Assembly (NCBI GenBank): GCA_945923475.1
Contig: CAMELE010000007.1
Span: forward strand, 1-64,000
Length of the DNA stretch: 64,000 nucleotides
From: an uncultured Mollicutes bacterium
Lineage (GTDB): Bacteria > Bacillota_I > Bacilli_A > Acholeplasmatales > Anaeroplasmataceae
Reading direction: 5' to 3'
Position 1 is the first letter of the stretch. Every line of letters starts with the position of its first letter. The translations under genes were made by a program, and so were the position numbers. The notes under the pieces were generated by a model that was given only the letters and a program-made list of their open reading frames with translations, was not told the origin of the DNA and did not search any database. Below, one piece after another: positions 28,793-37,147 of this stretch.

Positions 28793-28823
28793 CTAAGAGG
28801 TTTATGGTCAATTCACCTCTTAG
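28793..28823. terminator. Inverted repeat, possible terminator or processing hairpin
   Basis: Perfect 9-bp arms CTAAGAGGT / ACCTCTTAG with a 13-nt loop directly after the drmB-like fragment. No long T tract follows on either strand. Confidence 0.35.
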
Positions 28824-29068
28824 TCATCATTTAAAATTTTTCCAGATTTAATATATCTATCAATTAACTCTTGAATAATAGGATTCTCATTTTGATAATT
28901 AATGCCATCTTCTATCATTATATATAGCTTATCGATATAAGGAGGTATAGAAATTGCACTTTTTATAACAGGAAAGTAAACATTAGAAGCTCCCCTTTGT
29001 AAAACAAGCATTTTAGATGAACATTTTTTTGAAGCAAATGATGGCCTAAACGGGTGCCCCCATTGCAA
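28820..29068 (-). pseudogene. Probable DISARM DrmB (DUF1998) fragment
   Basis: 82 residues from a TTG without a ribosome site. The stretch SKMLVLQRGASNVYFPVIKS then AISIPPY looks like the conserved RGASNxYFPxxxSAxSIPP block of DrmB proteins, which are normally several hundred residues long. Flanks are unrelated: upstream the frame overlaps the end of a small secreted protein gene, downstream it stops at a hairpin. I read it as a leftover of a former DISARM-type defence cargo. Identification rests on motif memory only. Confidence 0.45.
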
Positions 29069-29267
29069 TTACATTGAGTTGATAGCCATCATCTTGGTAA
29101 TAATCTAAATGCCAAGAAGGTAGTGTTCCATTTCTTACATAGGTTTCTACTTCATGGCTTATTAAATCATCCATTGGGGCTTCGGCTGCAGAAACTGTTC
29201 CAAATCCTAGGAATAGTGTTAATAAACATGCAAGAATGAATGTTATTATTTTAAATTTTTTCTTCAT
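29046..29267 (-). CDS. Small secreted protein of unknown function
   Basis: 73 residues with a clear signal peptide (MKKKFKIITFILACLLTLFLGFGTVSAAEA, cut after SAA or AEA). The mature part is about 43 residues, acidic, ending WHLDYYQDDGYQLNVIAMG. The ATG follows AAAAGGAGT at 7 nt and starts 3 bases after the stop of a small membrane protein gene, so it is third in a three-gene operon of the element. No Cys or known toxin motif. The 3' end abuts a drmB-like fragment, so it may be truncated. Confidence 0.55.
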   Translation of the reverse strand: MKKKFKIITFILACLLTLFLGFGTVSAAEAPMDDLISHEVETYVRNGTLPSWHLDYYQDDGYQLNVIAMGAPV

Positions 29268-29269
29268 AT

Positions 29270-29443
29270 CTACTCCTTTTCGGTCACCTTCTTAATGACG
29301 AATAGACCGATAAGGGCTCCACCGATTGCAAGTATAAACTTGTAAACACGAGCTAATATGAACTTAGCGATCTTCCATACAAATAAGAAGACTTGACCTA
29401 GTAAAGAAAATATATTAGATAGAAAGCTTAGTACTTCTTTCAT
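29270..29443 (-). CDS. 57-residue membrane protein
   Basis: MKEVLSFLSNIFSLLGQVFL then a long hydrophobic stretch (WKIAKFILARVYKFILAIGG, ALIGLFVIKK) and a charged end. One or two membrane segments. The frame begins 15 nt after the stop of the 149-residue gene and ends within the ribosome site of the secreted protein gene, which supports its being real. Holin-like or conjugation-accessory roles are possible, but nothing specific is seen. Confidence 0.5.
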   Translation of the reverse strand: MKEVLSFLSNIFSLLGQVFLFVWKIAKFILARVYKFILAIGGALIGLFVIKKVTEKE

Positions 29444-29457
29444 CTAATCACCAGACT

Positions 29458-29907
29458 TTACTTTTTAGTAGGTGCTGGTTTAACCTCGATAGGTAATGTG
29501 ACTGTTTTTTCATCATCAGTAGTCTTTTCTGTGAATTCAAAAGGATACTTTTCATAAACAATCTTTCCTAATTGATCCGGATCAAAGAAATAAGTTCTTT
29601 TAATCTTTTCGGTGAATTTAACATTAATCCAGTAGCTTACTGGACCTGAATTTGTTTTTTTAAATGCTTCTGCATCACATTCTAAGAATAAATCCTTATT
29701 AGCATATACTTTGAATTCGGGTCTTTCATAACCTATGTTTTCAACCTCATCAACTGATAACCTATCTTCAGGATTTAAATGCAATGTAGTATGCTTTAAT
29801 CCCATACCAGGTTGCCAGTTTGTTTTAGGTAATAGTAAATCAGCTGTTACTATTGGTTGTTTTGATTTCGTATTAATTGAAATCTTTACTGTTAATTTTG
29901 TTTTCAT
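29458..29907 (-). CDS. Unknown 149-residue protein, first of a small operon in the element
   Basis: Not recognised. Cytosolic (no signal or membrane segment), beta-rich, with alternating charged and hydrophobic residues: TVKISINTKSKQPIVTADLL, WINVKFTEKIKRTYFFDPD, and a Pro/Lys tail. The ATG has a GGAGG site. Together with the 57- and 73-residue genes it resembles a small cassette of unknown purpose between the recombinase and the right end of the element. Confidence 0.55.
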   Translation of the reverse strand: MKTKLTVKISINTKSKQPIVTADLLLPKTNWQPGMGLKHTTLHLNPEDRLSVDEVENIGYERPEFKVYANKDLFLECDAEAFKKTNSGPVSYWINVKFTEKIKRTYFFDPDQLGKIVYEKYPFEFTEKTTDDEKTVTLPIEVKPAPTKK

Positions 29908-30438
29908 AATTTCCTCCGAGTTTTAACATAAATAGAACCTCTTTAGGAATGACTTGCATTTTGAACCCTATACTCACAATCTTCCATTCTTATTCTTTAT
30001 GTCATCATCATTCCTATCTGAGGAACTATGAATGTTTTATTATTTGTACTTACTCTTGGAGGAGCGCTTCTTTATAATTTTTAATCTCCAATTGCTTGGT
30101 ACAATTCCATTATACGGGTACACTGGGGCACTATTAATTCACGGTTAAAAATAAATAAAAAAAATCAGCAAAATTTTTTCACTGACTCAAAATAATCACT
30201 ATTCAATTGTAGTATTCTATACCCAAAATATATCAACATGCTTAATTTCCAGTATCCCTACGGGATAAGAAAGACATGTCAACTTAACTAATTTTAGCTA
30301 TTTTTTTGTATAAATTTGCTTATTTTTATGCTTAAACTAGTTGATATAAAAGAAAAAGGCCTTTAAAACGTCTGAAAACACGTCAACAAGGCCATTTATA
30401 ATTATATGTATATAATTATTTTGATATAAATTTTTTTA
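29908..30438. other. Non-coding right end of the element
   Basis: About 530 nt without a credible gene. It holds a TATAAT at about 30109-30116 (minus-strand orientation, weak -35), the terminator at 30350-30393, and a perfect palindrome ATAATTATAT-GT-ATATAATTAT (30398-30419) 50 nt from the right junction, which may be a recombinase or regulator site. Confidence 0.4.
30350..30393 (-). terminator. Terminator supplied by the element downstream of truncated TauE
   Basis: Minus-strand GGCCTT (30388-30393) and AAGGCC (30358-30363) with an inner ACGT/ACGT pair, then TTTTTC. Confidence 0.5.
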
Positions 30439-30461
30439 CTAATTCACCTTCGTAAGCAAGC

Positions 30462-30478
30462 AAACGCACTCAAATGTA
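30462..30478. repeat. Right attachment junction (attR)
   Basis: Plus strand AACGCACTC|AAATGTAT: element to the left, tauE to the right. The rebuilt empty site reads TTTATCTC|AAATGTAT. Confidence 0.7.
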
Positions 30479-30867
30479 TGAATCCTTTTTTTAAAGATAG
30501 CATACAAAAATATCATAATCGTAAGCGCTAGTAAAATAGATGATTGAATAATCGAGACTGTATTACTTCCATCTGATATCATATTGAAGATTATCTTCCC
30601 AACGACACCACCAACTGCCGCTCCAATTCCTAAAGGTACAGATGTTCTAACCTGCAACCCCTTATCCTTTTTAACAACCATAGAAATTGTTGAATAAGAA
30701 GACATCGCAAGTACTGTACAACCACTTAAAAAGCTTGCTTGAGCAACTGTTAATAGTCCGAATGAATCAATAAGTGGCTTAATAATTACCCCTCCACCAA
30801 TTCCACATATAGCACCAACTATTGAAGCGCCAAAGCATATTATAAATAAAATTATAGCAAGTACCAT
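30469..30867 (-). pseudogene. TauE/SafE exporter, N-terminal half (split by the mobile element)
   Basis: About 133 residues of genuine sequence: MVLAIILFIICFGASIVGAI, the CGIGGGVIIKPLID motif and three more membrane segments, ending KKRIHTFE; the reading frame then runs 9 more codons into the element (CVCLLTKVN). The ATG at 30867 has AAGGAG at 7 nt; an ATG at 30885 overlaps that site. The gene starts 31 nt after the GH2 stop and was the last gene of the sulfatase operon, where a TauE exporter would remove sulfate or sulfite. The other half is at 23310-23699. Confidence 0.87.
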
Positions 30868-30897
30868 ATATTCTCTCCTTATCATTCATTTCATTTA

Positions 30898-33069
30898 TTA
30901 TTTAATCTTAATTTCCATTAAACCTTCCGCAAAACTGTTGAAATCCTCTGGAGTTAGATTCTTACACATTCTTAATACAAATTTAATTGGTATAAGTTCC
31001 AAAGTCGTACCAGGGTTACGAGGATTATCTCCCGTCAATACATCATATGTAATATTATATGGTGCAAGCCTTTTTAGAACATATTCTTTACCCTTCTCAT
31101 TATTAAGAATATCTTTTACCTTTGAATTTAAGGTAAAGTATCCACTCTTTTCCTTATCAATAAATCCAAGCCAATTTATAATAGTTTTATTATCAAGCTT
31201 ATAGTTTGAATCAGGCTCGTTTACCTTTTTAATTTCAAATGAGTCCTCTAATCCATTTGCTCTAGCTGTGATTATATGGTTTCTACTGATTTTGAAATCA
31301 AATTCGTATTTATATTTTCCTTTTTTTGTTTCAAATAATTTATCATCAATATATAAAGAAACCTCACTACAATTTGAATATACAATAATCTTAGTTCTTT
31401 CTTCAACTCTATTTATATAGTTTTTGTTACAAATATGCACCATAGGATCTTTGTTCCAATGACACTTATATAAATAATACGCATCCTTCTTATATTTTCT
31501 ATCAAATGTTACCAAGCCCTTTTGATTTTGACCAGGCTTTCCACCTTCATTTCTTCCATCAGCCCCAAAATCAAACATGTTCCATATAAATGTACCCCAT
31601 AGATATGGTCTTTCTTCTATGATTTCAAGCATTTGCTCATGATAATAAGCTTGATAATTTTCCGAATAATCTCCTCGCTCAGAATCAAGGCCACAATACT
31701 TCGGATTGCAGTCGGCTCCATATTCAGTAATTCCGAAGCAAGCATTAGGATGCTTTAAATGACGTGAGTCAAAATATTCCTTACAATCACTAACCTTCTT
31801 TTCATACCATCCATAGTAAATATTAATTCCATGAATATCTGGAATATTAAATAGCTTATTTGTATCGCAATTAAATGCACCTATGTGAGCCATTGCTGTC
31901 TTTCTTGTACTATCAAGGCTATGGCATAAGGTATTTAGTTTAATATGATTTATATATCTATCTTCATTTTCATCATTAGAAATACAAATTTCATTACTTA
32001 AGCCCCAGCATACAATTGATGGATGATTATAGTTTTGAACAACTAGCTCCTTCATTTGCGATAAAGTATTTTCAAATCCATTAGCTAAATGCTCAGAGAT
32101 ATAAGGAATCTCTGCCCAAACAATTAATCCTACCTTATCACATAAATCATAGAAATATTGATCATGCTGATAATGAGCTAATCTTACTGCTGTAGCTCCC
32201 ATATCTAAGATTATTTTTATATCCTCCTCCATATCCTCTTTGGATATAGCAGAGCCCTTCTGTGCTTTATCCTGATGCTTAGCAACACCACGAAGTAAAT
32301 ACTTTTTATCATTTAAAATAAAGCCATTATTTGGGTCAAAATCATATTTCCTTACGCCAAAGCTTTGTTCAACTAAATCATCCTTTAATGACACTAAAAC
32401 TTTATAAAGGTATGGATCCTCTACACCATTCCATAGATGAGGATTATTTAGTACAAATGAATGACATGCATAGCCGTTTTTCACCTTTTTACTCACTGAT
32501 TCATCTAGTAAAGTAAATGTAATGTCCATATCCTCACCATTTGTGACATACGCCTCCACCAAAACATTACATATATTTTGATTAAGTGTTGGCGTAACCT
32601 TTATACCATTACCACCAAAATATGATAGACAAATATGTGATTTAGGTACGATTATTAGGTTTACATCTCTATAAATTCCTCCATAGAAGGTAAAATCAGC
32701 TTGCTGAGGATATACTCTATCATTTATTTCATTTGTAACATTAACACATAATTCATTTTCTTCCTTTAAAAGATCTGTTATACGAAATCTAAAGGTAGAA
32801 TATCCCCCATCATGATGGCCAACAAATTCCCCATTAAAATAAACTTCTGCACTATGGTTAGCTCCCTTAAATTCGAGAAATACCTCTTTATTATTTAATT
32901 TATCCTTTAATATAATTTTTTTCTTATAGTAGCATTTACCTCTATAATAATCATTTTTTCCATCTGTTCCATCAATTGCATTCCATGTATGAGGAAGATT
33001 AATTAACTCAAAATTATTATTATTCTTACTGAATAACCAATCGCTATTAATATTTCGTATTTCTCTCAT
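30898..33069 (-). CDS. Glycoside hydrolase family 2 (beta-glycosidase)
   Basis: 723 residues. Sugar-binding jelly roll (1-170), immunoglobulin-like domain, then the TIM barrel with acid/base Glu360 (WGLSNEI) and nucleophile Glu449 (GITEYGA); C-terminal beta domains follow. Family 2 includes beta-galactosidases, beta-glucuronidases and beta-mannosidases; the uronate genes nearby favour beta-glucuronidase or galactosidase activity but the sequence does not decide. No signal peptide, so it works in the cytosol on imported saccharides. Last intact gene of the ABC/sulfatase operon; 13 nt after GH39. Confidence 0.9.
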   Translation of the reverse strand: MREIRNINSDWLFSKNNNNFELINLPHTWNAIDGTDGKNDYYRGKCYYKKKIILKDKLNNKEVFLEFKGANHSAEVYFNGEFVGHHDGGYSTFRFRITDLLKEENELCVNVTNEINDRVYPQQADFTFYGGIYRDVNLIIVPKSHICLSYFGGNGIKVTPTLNQNICNVLVEAYVTNGEDMDITFTLLDESVSKKVKNGYACHSFVLNNPHLWNGVEDPYLYKVLVSLKDDLVEQSFGVRKYDFDPNNGFILNDKKYLLRGVAKHQDKAQKGSAISKEDMEEDIKIILDMGATAVRLAHYQHDQYFYDLCDKVGLIVWAEIPYISEHLANGFENTLSQMKELVVQNYNHPSIVCWGLSNEICISNDENEDRYINHIKLNTLCHSLDSTRKTAMAHIGAFNCDTNKLFNIPDIHGINIYYGWYEKKVSDCKEYFDSRHLKHPNACFGITEYGADCNPKYCGLDSERGDYSENYQAYYHEQMLEIIEERPYLWGTFIWNMFDFGADGRNEGGKPGQNQKGLVTFDRKYKKDAYYLYKCHWNKDPMVHICNKNYINRVEERTKIIVYSNCSEVSLYIDDKLFETKKGKYKYEFDFKISRNHIITARANGLEDSFEIKKVNEPDSNYKLDNKTIINWLGFIDKEKSGYFTLNSKVKDILNNEKGKEYVLKRLAPYNITYDVLTGDNPRNPGTTLELIPIKFVLRMCKNLTPEDFNSFAEGLMEIKIK

Positions 33070-33082
33070 AAGGTCCTCCTTA

Positions 33083-34648
33083 TCATTTTAATCTAACTAA
33101 GTATATATCATTTACAAATAAGCTAAGCTTAAATTTTGTAGTAGAGCCATCATTTAAAAGTTCTAAATTCTTTTGTACTACCATACTTTGTGATTTGATA
33201 GTCTCAACATCACTCTTTGTTAAATACTTTGGCTTACCCATTGCCTCGTATATTGCAAGAGGATTACCAGACTCCTCGGTAATTGCTTCAAAAGAAGCTT
33301 TACTAAATGCTTTATTTAATTTAAATTCAACACAAATTGGATCAAGTTTAAGGTTTTTCATATTTTGTCTTGTTAAAAGAACCTCTACCTCATCACCATT
33401 TTTAAATACCCCGTATGTAATTTCTCCTTCTGTGTCTGGTAAAACATACCTTTCATCTCCTATGCTTGACAGCATACGCATTCCATAATAGGAAGGCTTA
33501 GGTATTCCATTATGGGTTAAAAGTCCAAAACCACCGTGGAATTCCTCATGAAACATATGTAGTTCCTCAAAAATATCTGAAAAACACCATAGTGATGATC
33601 CATCAATTGTATCAGCTATCTTTAATGATGTCATTACAATAAATGCTGGTACCTTTCTCGTATCATTTGTATAAGCACTAAATGTCGCATTTTCATTCCA
33701 TTCTGTATAATATAGTGGAAGATTACCAATTACATTTCGTGTTTGTCTAGAATTAATGATAATTGAATCGTTTCGAATATCCTTTATTTCACTTTTATCA
33801 ATAAAAACATTTCTTAATCCTTCTAATATACTTCCACTTTCAACATTCTTTAATAAATCCGGATTTGCAAACGGACTTACAGATGGCTTTTCCTCCTTTA
33901 GCTCCAAATTGTTACCATCAATATTACCAATTGGATCTCCTGCATATTGATGTGTTGTAATAAAATCTAAAGGTAGATTGTTCTTATGAACAAACTCAAG
34001 GAACTCATTAATCCATTTAGATCCTGAGGTTGAGGGACCCCCAACTAGAATATTAGAATCAACTGACTTAATCGCTTTAACAGTTATTTCATATAAATGG
34101 AAATAGTCCTCCATTGAGCCACCAAAGAATACAATTAGATCTGGTTCATTCCATACCTCAAATAGCCAAGATTCAACCTCTTTTTTACCATATCTATCGA
34201 TTAAGAAATGAATAAAGTCTTTGATGAATGCACTCCACTCATCATCATCTTTAGGCATACATGAATATGACTCAGAGCCGTAATAAAACATTACATGCTG
34301 ATTTAAATTTTTAGCAAGATGCTTTGGCATAAAGCTTAGCTCAACTAAAGGCTTCATTCCAGCTGCTAACACATTATCATATACCTCGCCACAACGAGAA
34401 AAATTTATATCCTTGAATCGATCAGAGCCTGGAACAGGAATAATATCTGAAAGTTTTCTTACAACATTCATATCATCTGAAAAAATACCATGAAAACGAA
34501 CTCTTTCAATTCCTAAGGTATCGTGAATAAATTTTAACTGTTCACAATAATCCTTCCTAAGGGCTAAAGGAGCATGCCCTGAGCCAATACAAAACTTGTA
34601 ATGCTTGTTAAATTTCTTAGTTTCCTTCAATTCAACATTAATTTTCAT
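33083..34648 (-). CDS. Glycoside hydrolase family 39
   Basis: 521 residues. TIM barrel with acid/base Glu168 in FEVWNEPD and nucleophile Glu316 in YYTEWNEN, then a beta-sandwich. GH39 contains beta-xylosidases and alpha-L-iduronidases. In a locus with a sulfatase and uronate enzymes, iduronidase-like activity is attractive but unproved. It has no signal peptide. Starts 10 nt inside the end of the sulfatase gene. The AraC regulator at 44071 carries a related GH39 domain without these two Glu residues, suggesting the regulator senses the substrate of this enzyme. Confidence 0.9.
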   Translation of the reverse strand: MKINVELKETKKFNKHYKFCIGSGHAPLALRKDYCEQLKFIHDTLGIERVRFHGIFSDDMNVVRKLSDIIPVPGSDRFKDINFSRCGEVYDNVLAAGMKPLVELSFMPKHLAKNLNQHVMFYYGSESYSCMPKDDDEWSAFIKDFIHFLIDRYGKKEVESWLFEVWNEPDLIVFFGGSMEDYFHLYEITVKAIKSVDSNILVGGPSTSGSKWINEFLEFVHKNNLPLDFITTHQYAGDPIGNIDGNNLELKEEKPSVSPFANPDLLKNVESGSILEGLRNVFIDKSEIKDIRNDSIIINSRQTRNVIGNLPLYYTEWNENATFSAYTNDTRKVPAFIVMTSLKIADTIDGSSLWCFSDIFEELHMFHEEFHGGFGLLTHNGIPKPSYYGMRMLSSIGDERYVLPDTEGEITYGVFKNGDEVEVLLTRQNMKNLKLDPICVEFKLNKAFSKASFEAITEESGNPLAIYEAMGKPKYLTKSDVETIKSQSMVVQKNLELLNDGSTTKFKLSLFVNDIYLVRLK

Positions 34649-36239
34649 TCTTTTTCTCCTTATTTAAGCTCAAAATATAGTTAATACAAGCACCGAAGGA
34701 AGCTCCAGTATTAATAAAAGACTTAACCTTATCCTCATCTGCTGGCCTCACCATTCCCTGAAGCTTCGACCAAATCATAGTTTTTGTGAATCTTGCATCA
34801 TACTCAAATGGTACTATATCTGCCGTACGCTGAAGCCATTTCATTAACTCGTATTGCATTTTTATAATTACATCCTTATATTCTTCTTTGTCAATGACGT
34901 TAACTGTTTCATGTGGGTCTTTTGATAAATCATATAATTCATCTTTTGTTTTTGATCTGCTAATATATTTGAAATTATAATCTCGAATCATTATACCCTT
35001 ATCATGAAGATCATCAAATGATTGTGCCATTTTTTTAGGCCAATAAGCTGAATTAGGATTGGGATCAGCATGATATTCATCACAGTGAACTTCTCCAGCC
35101 TCTCTTCCACCTTCACAAAATACATATTCTCTTGCCTTTTCATTCTTACAAGCTATATTTTTCACTAAGCTTCTACCAAAATGGGTATGATTTGGTTTAA
35201 CCTGTGCCATATCCATTGCAGTAGCATAGAAATCAATTAGTTCAACAAGATTATCATTTACACCAGGATCGATTTCATAGCCCTTTGGAGGTTTAATCAA
35301 GAATGGTACTCTTGTTAGACAATCCTCAAAGGAATTTTGGCACTTTTCTACTAATGAATAGTCACCAGCAAAGTCGCCATGATCAGAGAAAAAGAAAATA
35401 GCAGTATCATCATAGATTCCAGCATTCTTTAAAGCATTTACTAATCGACCAAACTGATTATCAATTTTCATACACATACCTAAATAAGTAGCACGAATTT
35501 CATTCCATTCATCCTCAGATAAGCCATCCATAGCACAATATGAACGAATTTTATCCAAAATTGGGGCCTTATTCTTACAATCCTCAGGCTTGATGCGCTT
35601 TAAAAGCTTATTTCTATCAATTGCACTAAAATATGGATTTTCTACCTGATATGGTACATGAGGATAGAAAAGCCCCAAAAACATGCATAAAGGCTTATCA
35701 TCCTTAGGATTAAGAATTCTTTCAATACATGCGTCTACTACTTCATCATCACTATTATATTGAAGCCCATCACTATCAAGCTTAAGTTCTCCCTCATAAT
35801 GTGAATATTTATATTTTGAATCTAAATGATAGTTATTTAAGGGTTCACCTCTTCTTGCAATTCTACTATTATAAAAAATCTCATTAGCATGACTCTCAGT
35901 CCAACCATCAATTTGTCCTGCAGTAAGATCATTTCGATCATTCATCCATACGTAGTATCCTCCCTCCTTTAATTCCTTTAAGATTGAATCCTCACCAGGA
36001 TGAAGTAAGTATGACATTGTTCTATGTCCTCTTGTATGAGGATATAATCCTGTCATAAAGCTACATCTTGAAGGAACACATACAGGATTCTGACAAAACG
36101 CATGAGAAAAAGACACGGCATCATTTTCAATTATAGCATCAAGATTTGGTGTAATAGCTGCTGGATTTTGCATATGAGACATTGTATCCCAACGCATTTC
36201 GTCAGGATTAAAAATAATAATATTAGGTCTTTTCTTCAT
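34638..36239 (-). CDS. Sulfatase (type I, formylglycine-dependent)
   Basis: 533 residues. NPDEMRWDT metal ligands at 11-19, then the modification site CVPSR at 54-58 (Cys type, so matured by an anSME, which is encoded at 49603). Other ligands include the SDHGD segment. S1 family enzymes remove sulfate from sugars of glycosaminoglycans, mucin or algal polymers. Lack of a signal peptide indicates cytosolic action. It lies between the HAD phosphatase and the GH39 gene; the released sulfate would need export (TauE). Confidence 0.93.
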   Translation of the reverse strand: MKKRPNIIIFNPDEMRWDTMSHMQNPAAITPNLDAIIENDAVSFSHAFCQNPVCVPSRCSFMTGLYPHTRGHRTMSYLLHPGEDSILKELKEGGYYVWMNDRNDLTAGQIDGWTESHANEIFYNSRIARRGEPLNNYHLDSKYKYSHYEGELKLDSDGLQYNSDDEVVDACIERILNPKDDKPLCMFLGLFYPHVPYQVENPYFSAIDRNKLLKRIKPEDCKNKAPILDKIRSYCAMDGLSEDEWNEIRATYLGMCMKIDNQFGRLVNALKNAGIYDDTAIFFFSDHGDFAGDYSLVEKCQNSFEDCLTRVPFLIKPPKGYEIDPGVNDNLVELIDFYATAMDMAQVKPNHTHFGRSLVKNIACKNEKAREYVFCEGGREAGEVHCDEYHADPNPNSAYWPKKMAQSFDDLHDKGIMIRDYNFKYISRSKTKDELYDLSKDPHETVNVIDKEEYKDVIIKMQYELMKWLQRTADIVPFEYDARFTKTMIWSKLQGMVRPADEDKVKSFINTGASFGACINYILSLNKEKKNEN

Positions 36240-36291
36240 AATATACTCCTTATAAGCAAAATGGTATCCAAAGGATACCCATAAAAATTTT

Positions 36292-37134
36292 TTAAGATGA
36301 CTTTAAATTATTTTTAAAAGCATCAACTAATTCCTCTTGGTGCTCACCAATAGTATTATTGTCAAAATTATCAATATAGCTTAATGATTTTTCCCAAGAT
36401 TCCTCCTCATGCTTACAAACAATCGGATAGAAATATACACCATTTACAAATGCTGCATCTAGATCTCCCGGGCTATCACCAATCATTACAACATTGCTAG
36501 CTTTATAGCCCTTGAACAATAATGATTGAATACATAAAGCCTTTGTACCATCATGCTGACTGCAAAAGCAATCAACATAATTTAAAATGCCAAGGCGCTC
36601 CCATTCCTTCCAGATTGCATCAAAGTTAGCGCTTGATACAACTGCAATATTGGCAAATTTTGCTAGACTAGCTATACTTTCCTTAACATTCTTAAATAAG
36701 CCAATATCTTTATCAGGAATTGCCTTAATTCTTCTATTAGTTTCTACACTCCATTTTAAGCACATATCTAATAGCTTTGATGGATGCTCATTTTTATACT
36801 CTATTAAAGCTTCATTACTAAAAGCCTTTGTTTGATTGCAAAAACAGTCAAAATCTTCAATATTTTCAATTCTTGTAAAATTATCATTGCAATAATGAAG
36901 AGCCATATTTAAGCCCTTAAAGCGATTAATCCCACGAGTCATAGAATACAGATTAATTCTCATCCATTCTGCTAGCATTTCATCTCTGTATTGAGTTAAA
37001 TCAAATGTATCAATTAAAGCAGGCCCAAATGCAAGTTTATGCTTTACTGTCATAGAATCAATCGCACATCCATCAGAATCTATACAAACTAAATATTCCT
37101 TTGTCTTCTGAAAAGATTGTATGCTCTTACTCAT
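36292..37134 (-). CDS. HAD family hydrolase (phosphatase-like), first copy
   Basis: 280 residues. Nucleophile motif CIDSDGCAID (Asp19, Asp21), motif II VVSSAN and the C-terminal VVMIGDSPGDLDAA. Class I HAD with a helical cap, most like phosphoglycolate/beta-phosphoglucomutase types. The ATG at 37134 has AAGGAGGGG; the frame opens at 37236, within the GH3 gene. A paralogue sits at 46566-47390. It follows the GH3 gene by 13 nt. Role: perhaps dephosphorylating a sugar intermediate of this pathway; unknown. Confidence 0.85.
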   Translation of the reverse strand: MSKSIQSFQKTKEYLVCIDSDGCAIDSMTVKHKLAFGPALIDTFDLTQYRDEMLAEWMRINLYSMTRGINRFKGLNMALHYCNDNFTRIENIEDFDCFCNQTKAFSNEALIEYKNEHPSKLLDMCLKWSVETNRRIKAIPDKDIGLFKNVKESIASLAKFANIAVVSSANFDAIWKEWERLGILNYVDCFCSQHDGTKALCIQSLLFKGYKASNVVMIGDSPGDLDAAFVNGVYFYPIVCKHEEESWEKSLSYIDNFDNNTIGEHQEELVDAFKNNLKSS

Positions 37135-37147
37135 AGGTATCCCCTCC

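Larger units (their letters stand above)
23697..30471. mobile_element. Serine-recombinase (Tn4451/Tn5397-type) element inserted in tauE/safE
   Basis: The two halves of one TauE/SafE gene are separated by 6.77 kb. GAG (read on the minus strand) stands at both junctions, 23697-23699 and 30469-30471, and joining there restores the reading frame. A large serine recombinase lies inside. Recombinases TnpX and TndX of Tn4451 and Tn5397 use a GA dinucleotide at the crossover, which fits. Cargo: LysR, Lgt-like, two chromate-transporter proteins, recombinase with a small SHOCT-like gene, four small proteins and a drmB-like fragment. No transfer or relaxase gene was seen, so it is probably an excisable transposon rather than a self-transmissible one. 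Confidence 0.85.

Noticed and set aside
28793-28823. Attachment site of the element
   Set aside because: The inverted repeat lies inside the cargo; the tauE halves and the GAG repeat define the true ends.
30439-30885. Intact 148-residue TauE-like protein
   Set aside because: Its last nine codons come from the mobile element and its start overlaps the ribosome site; the other half is 6.7 kb away.
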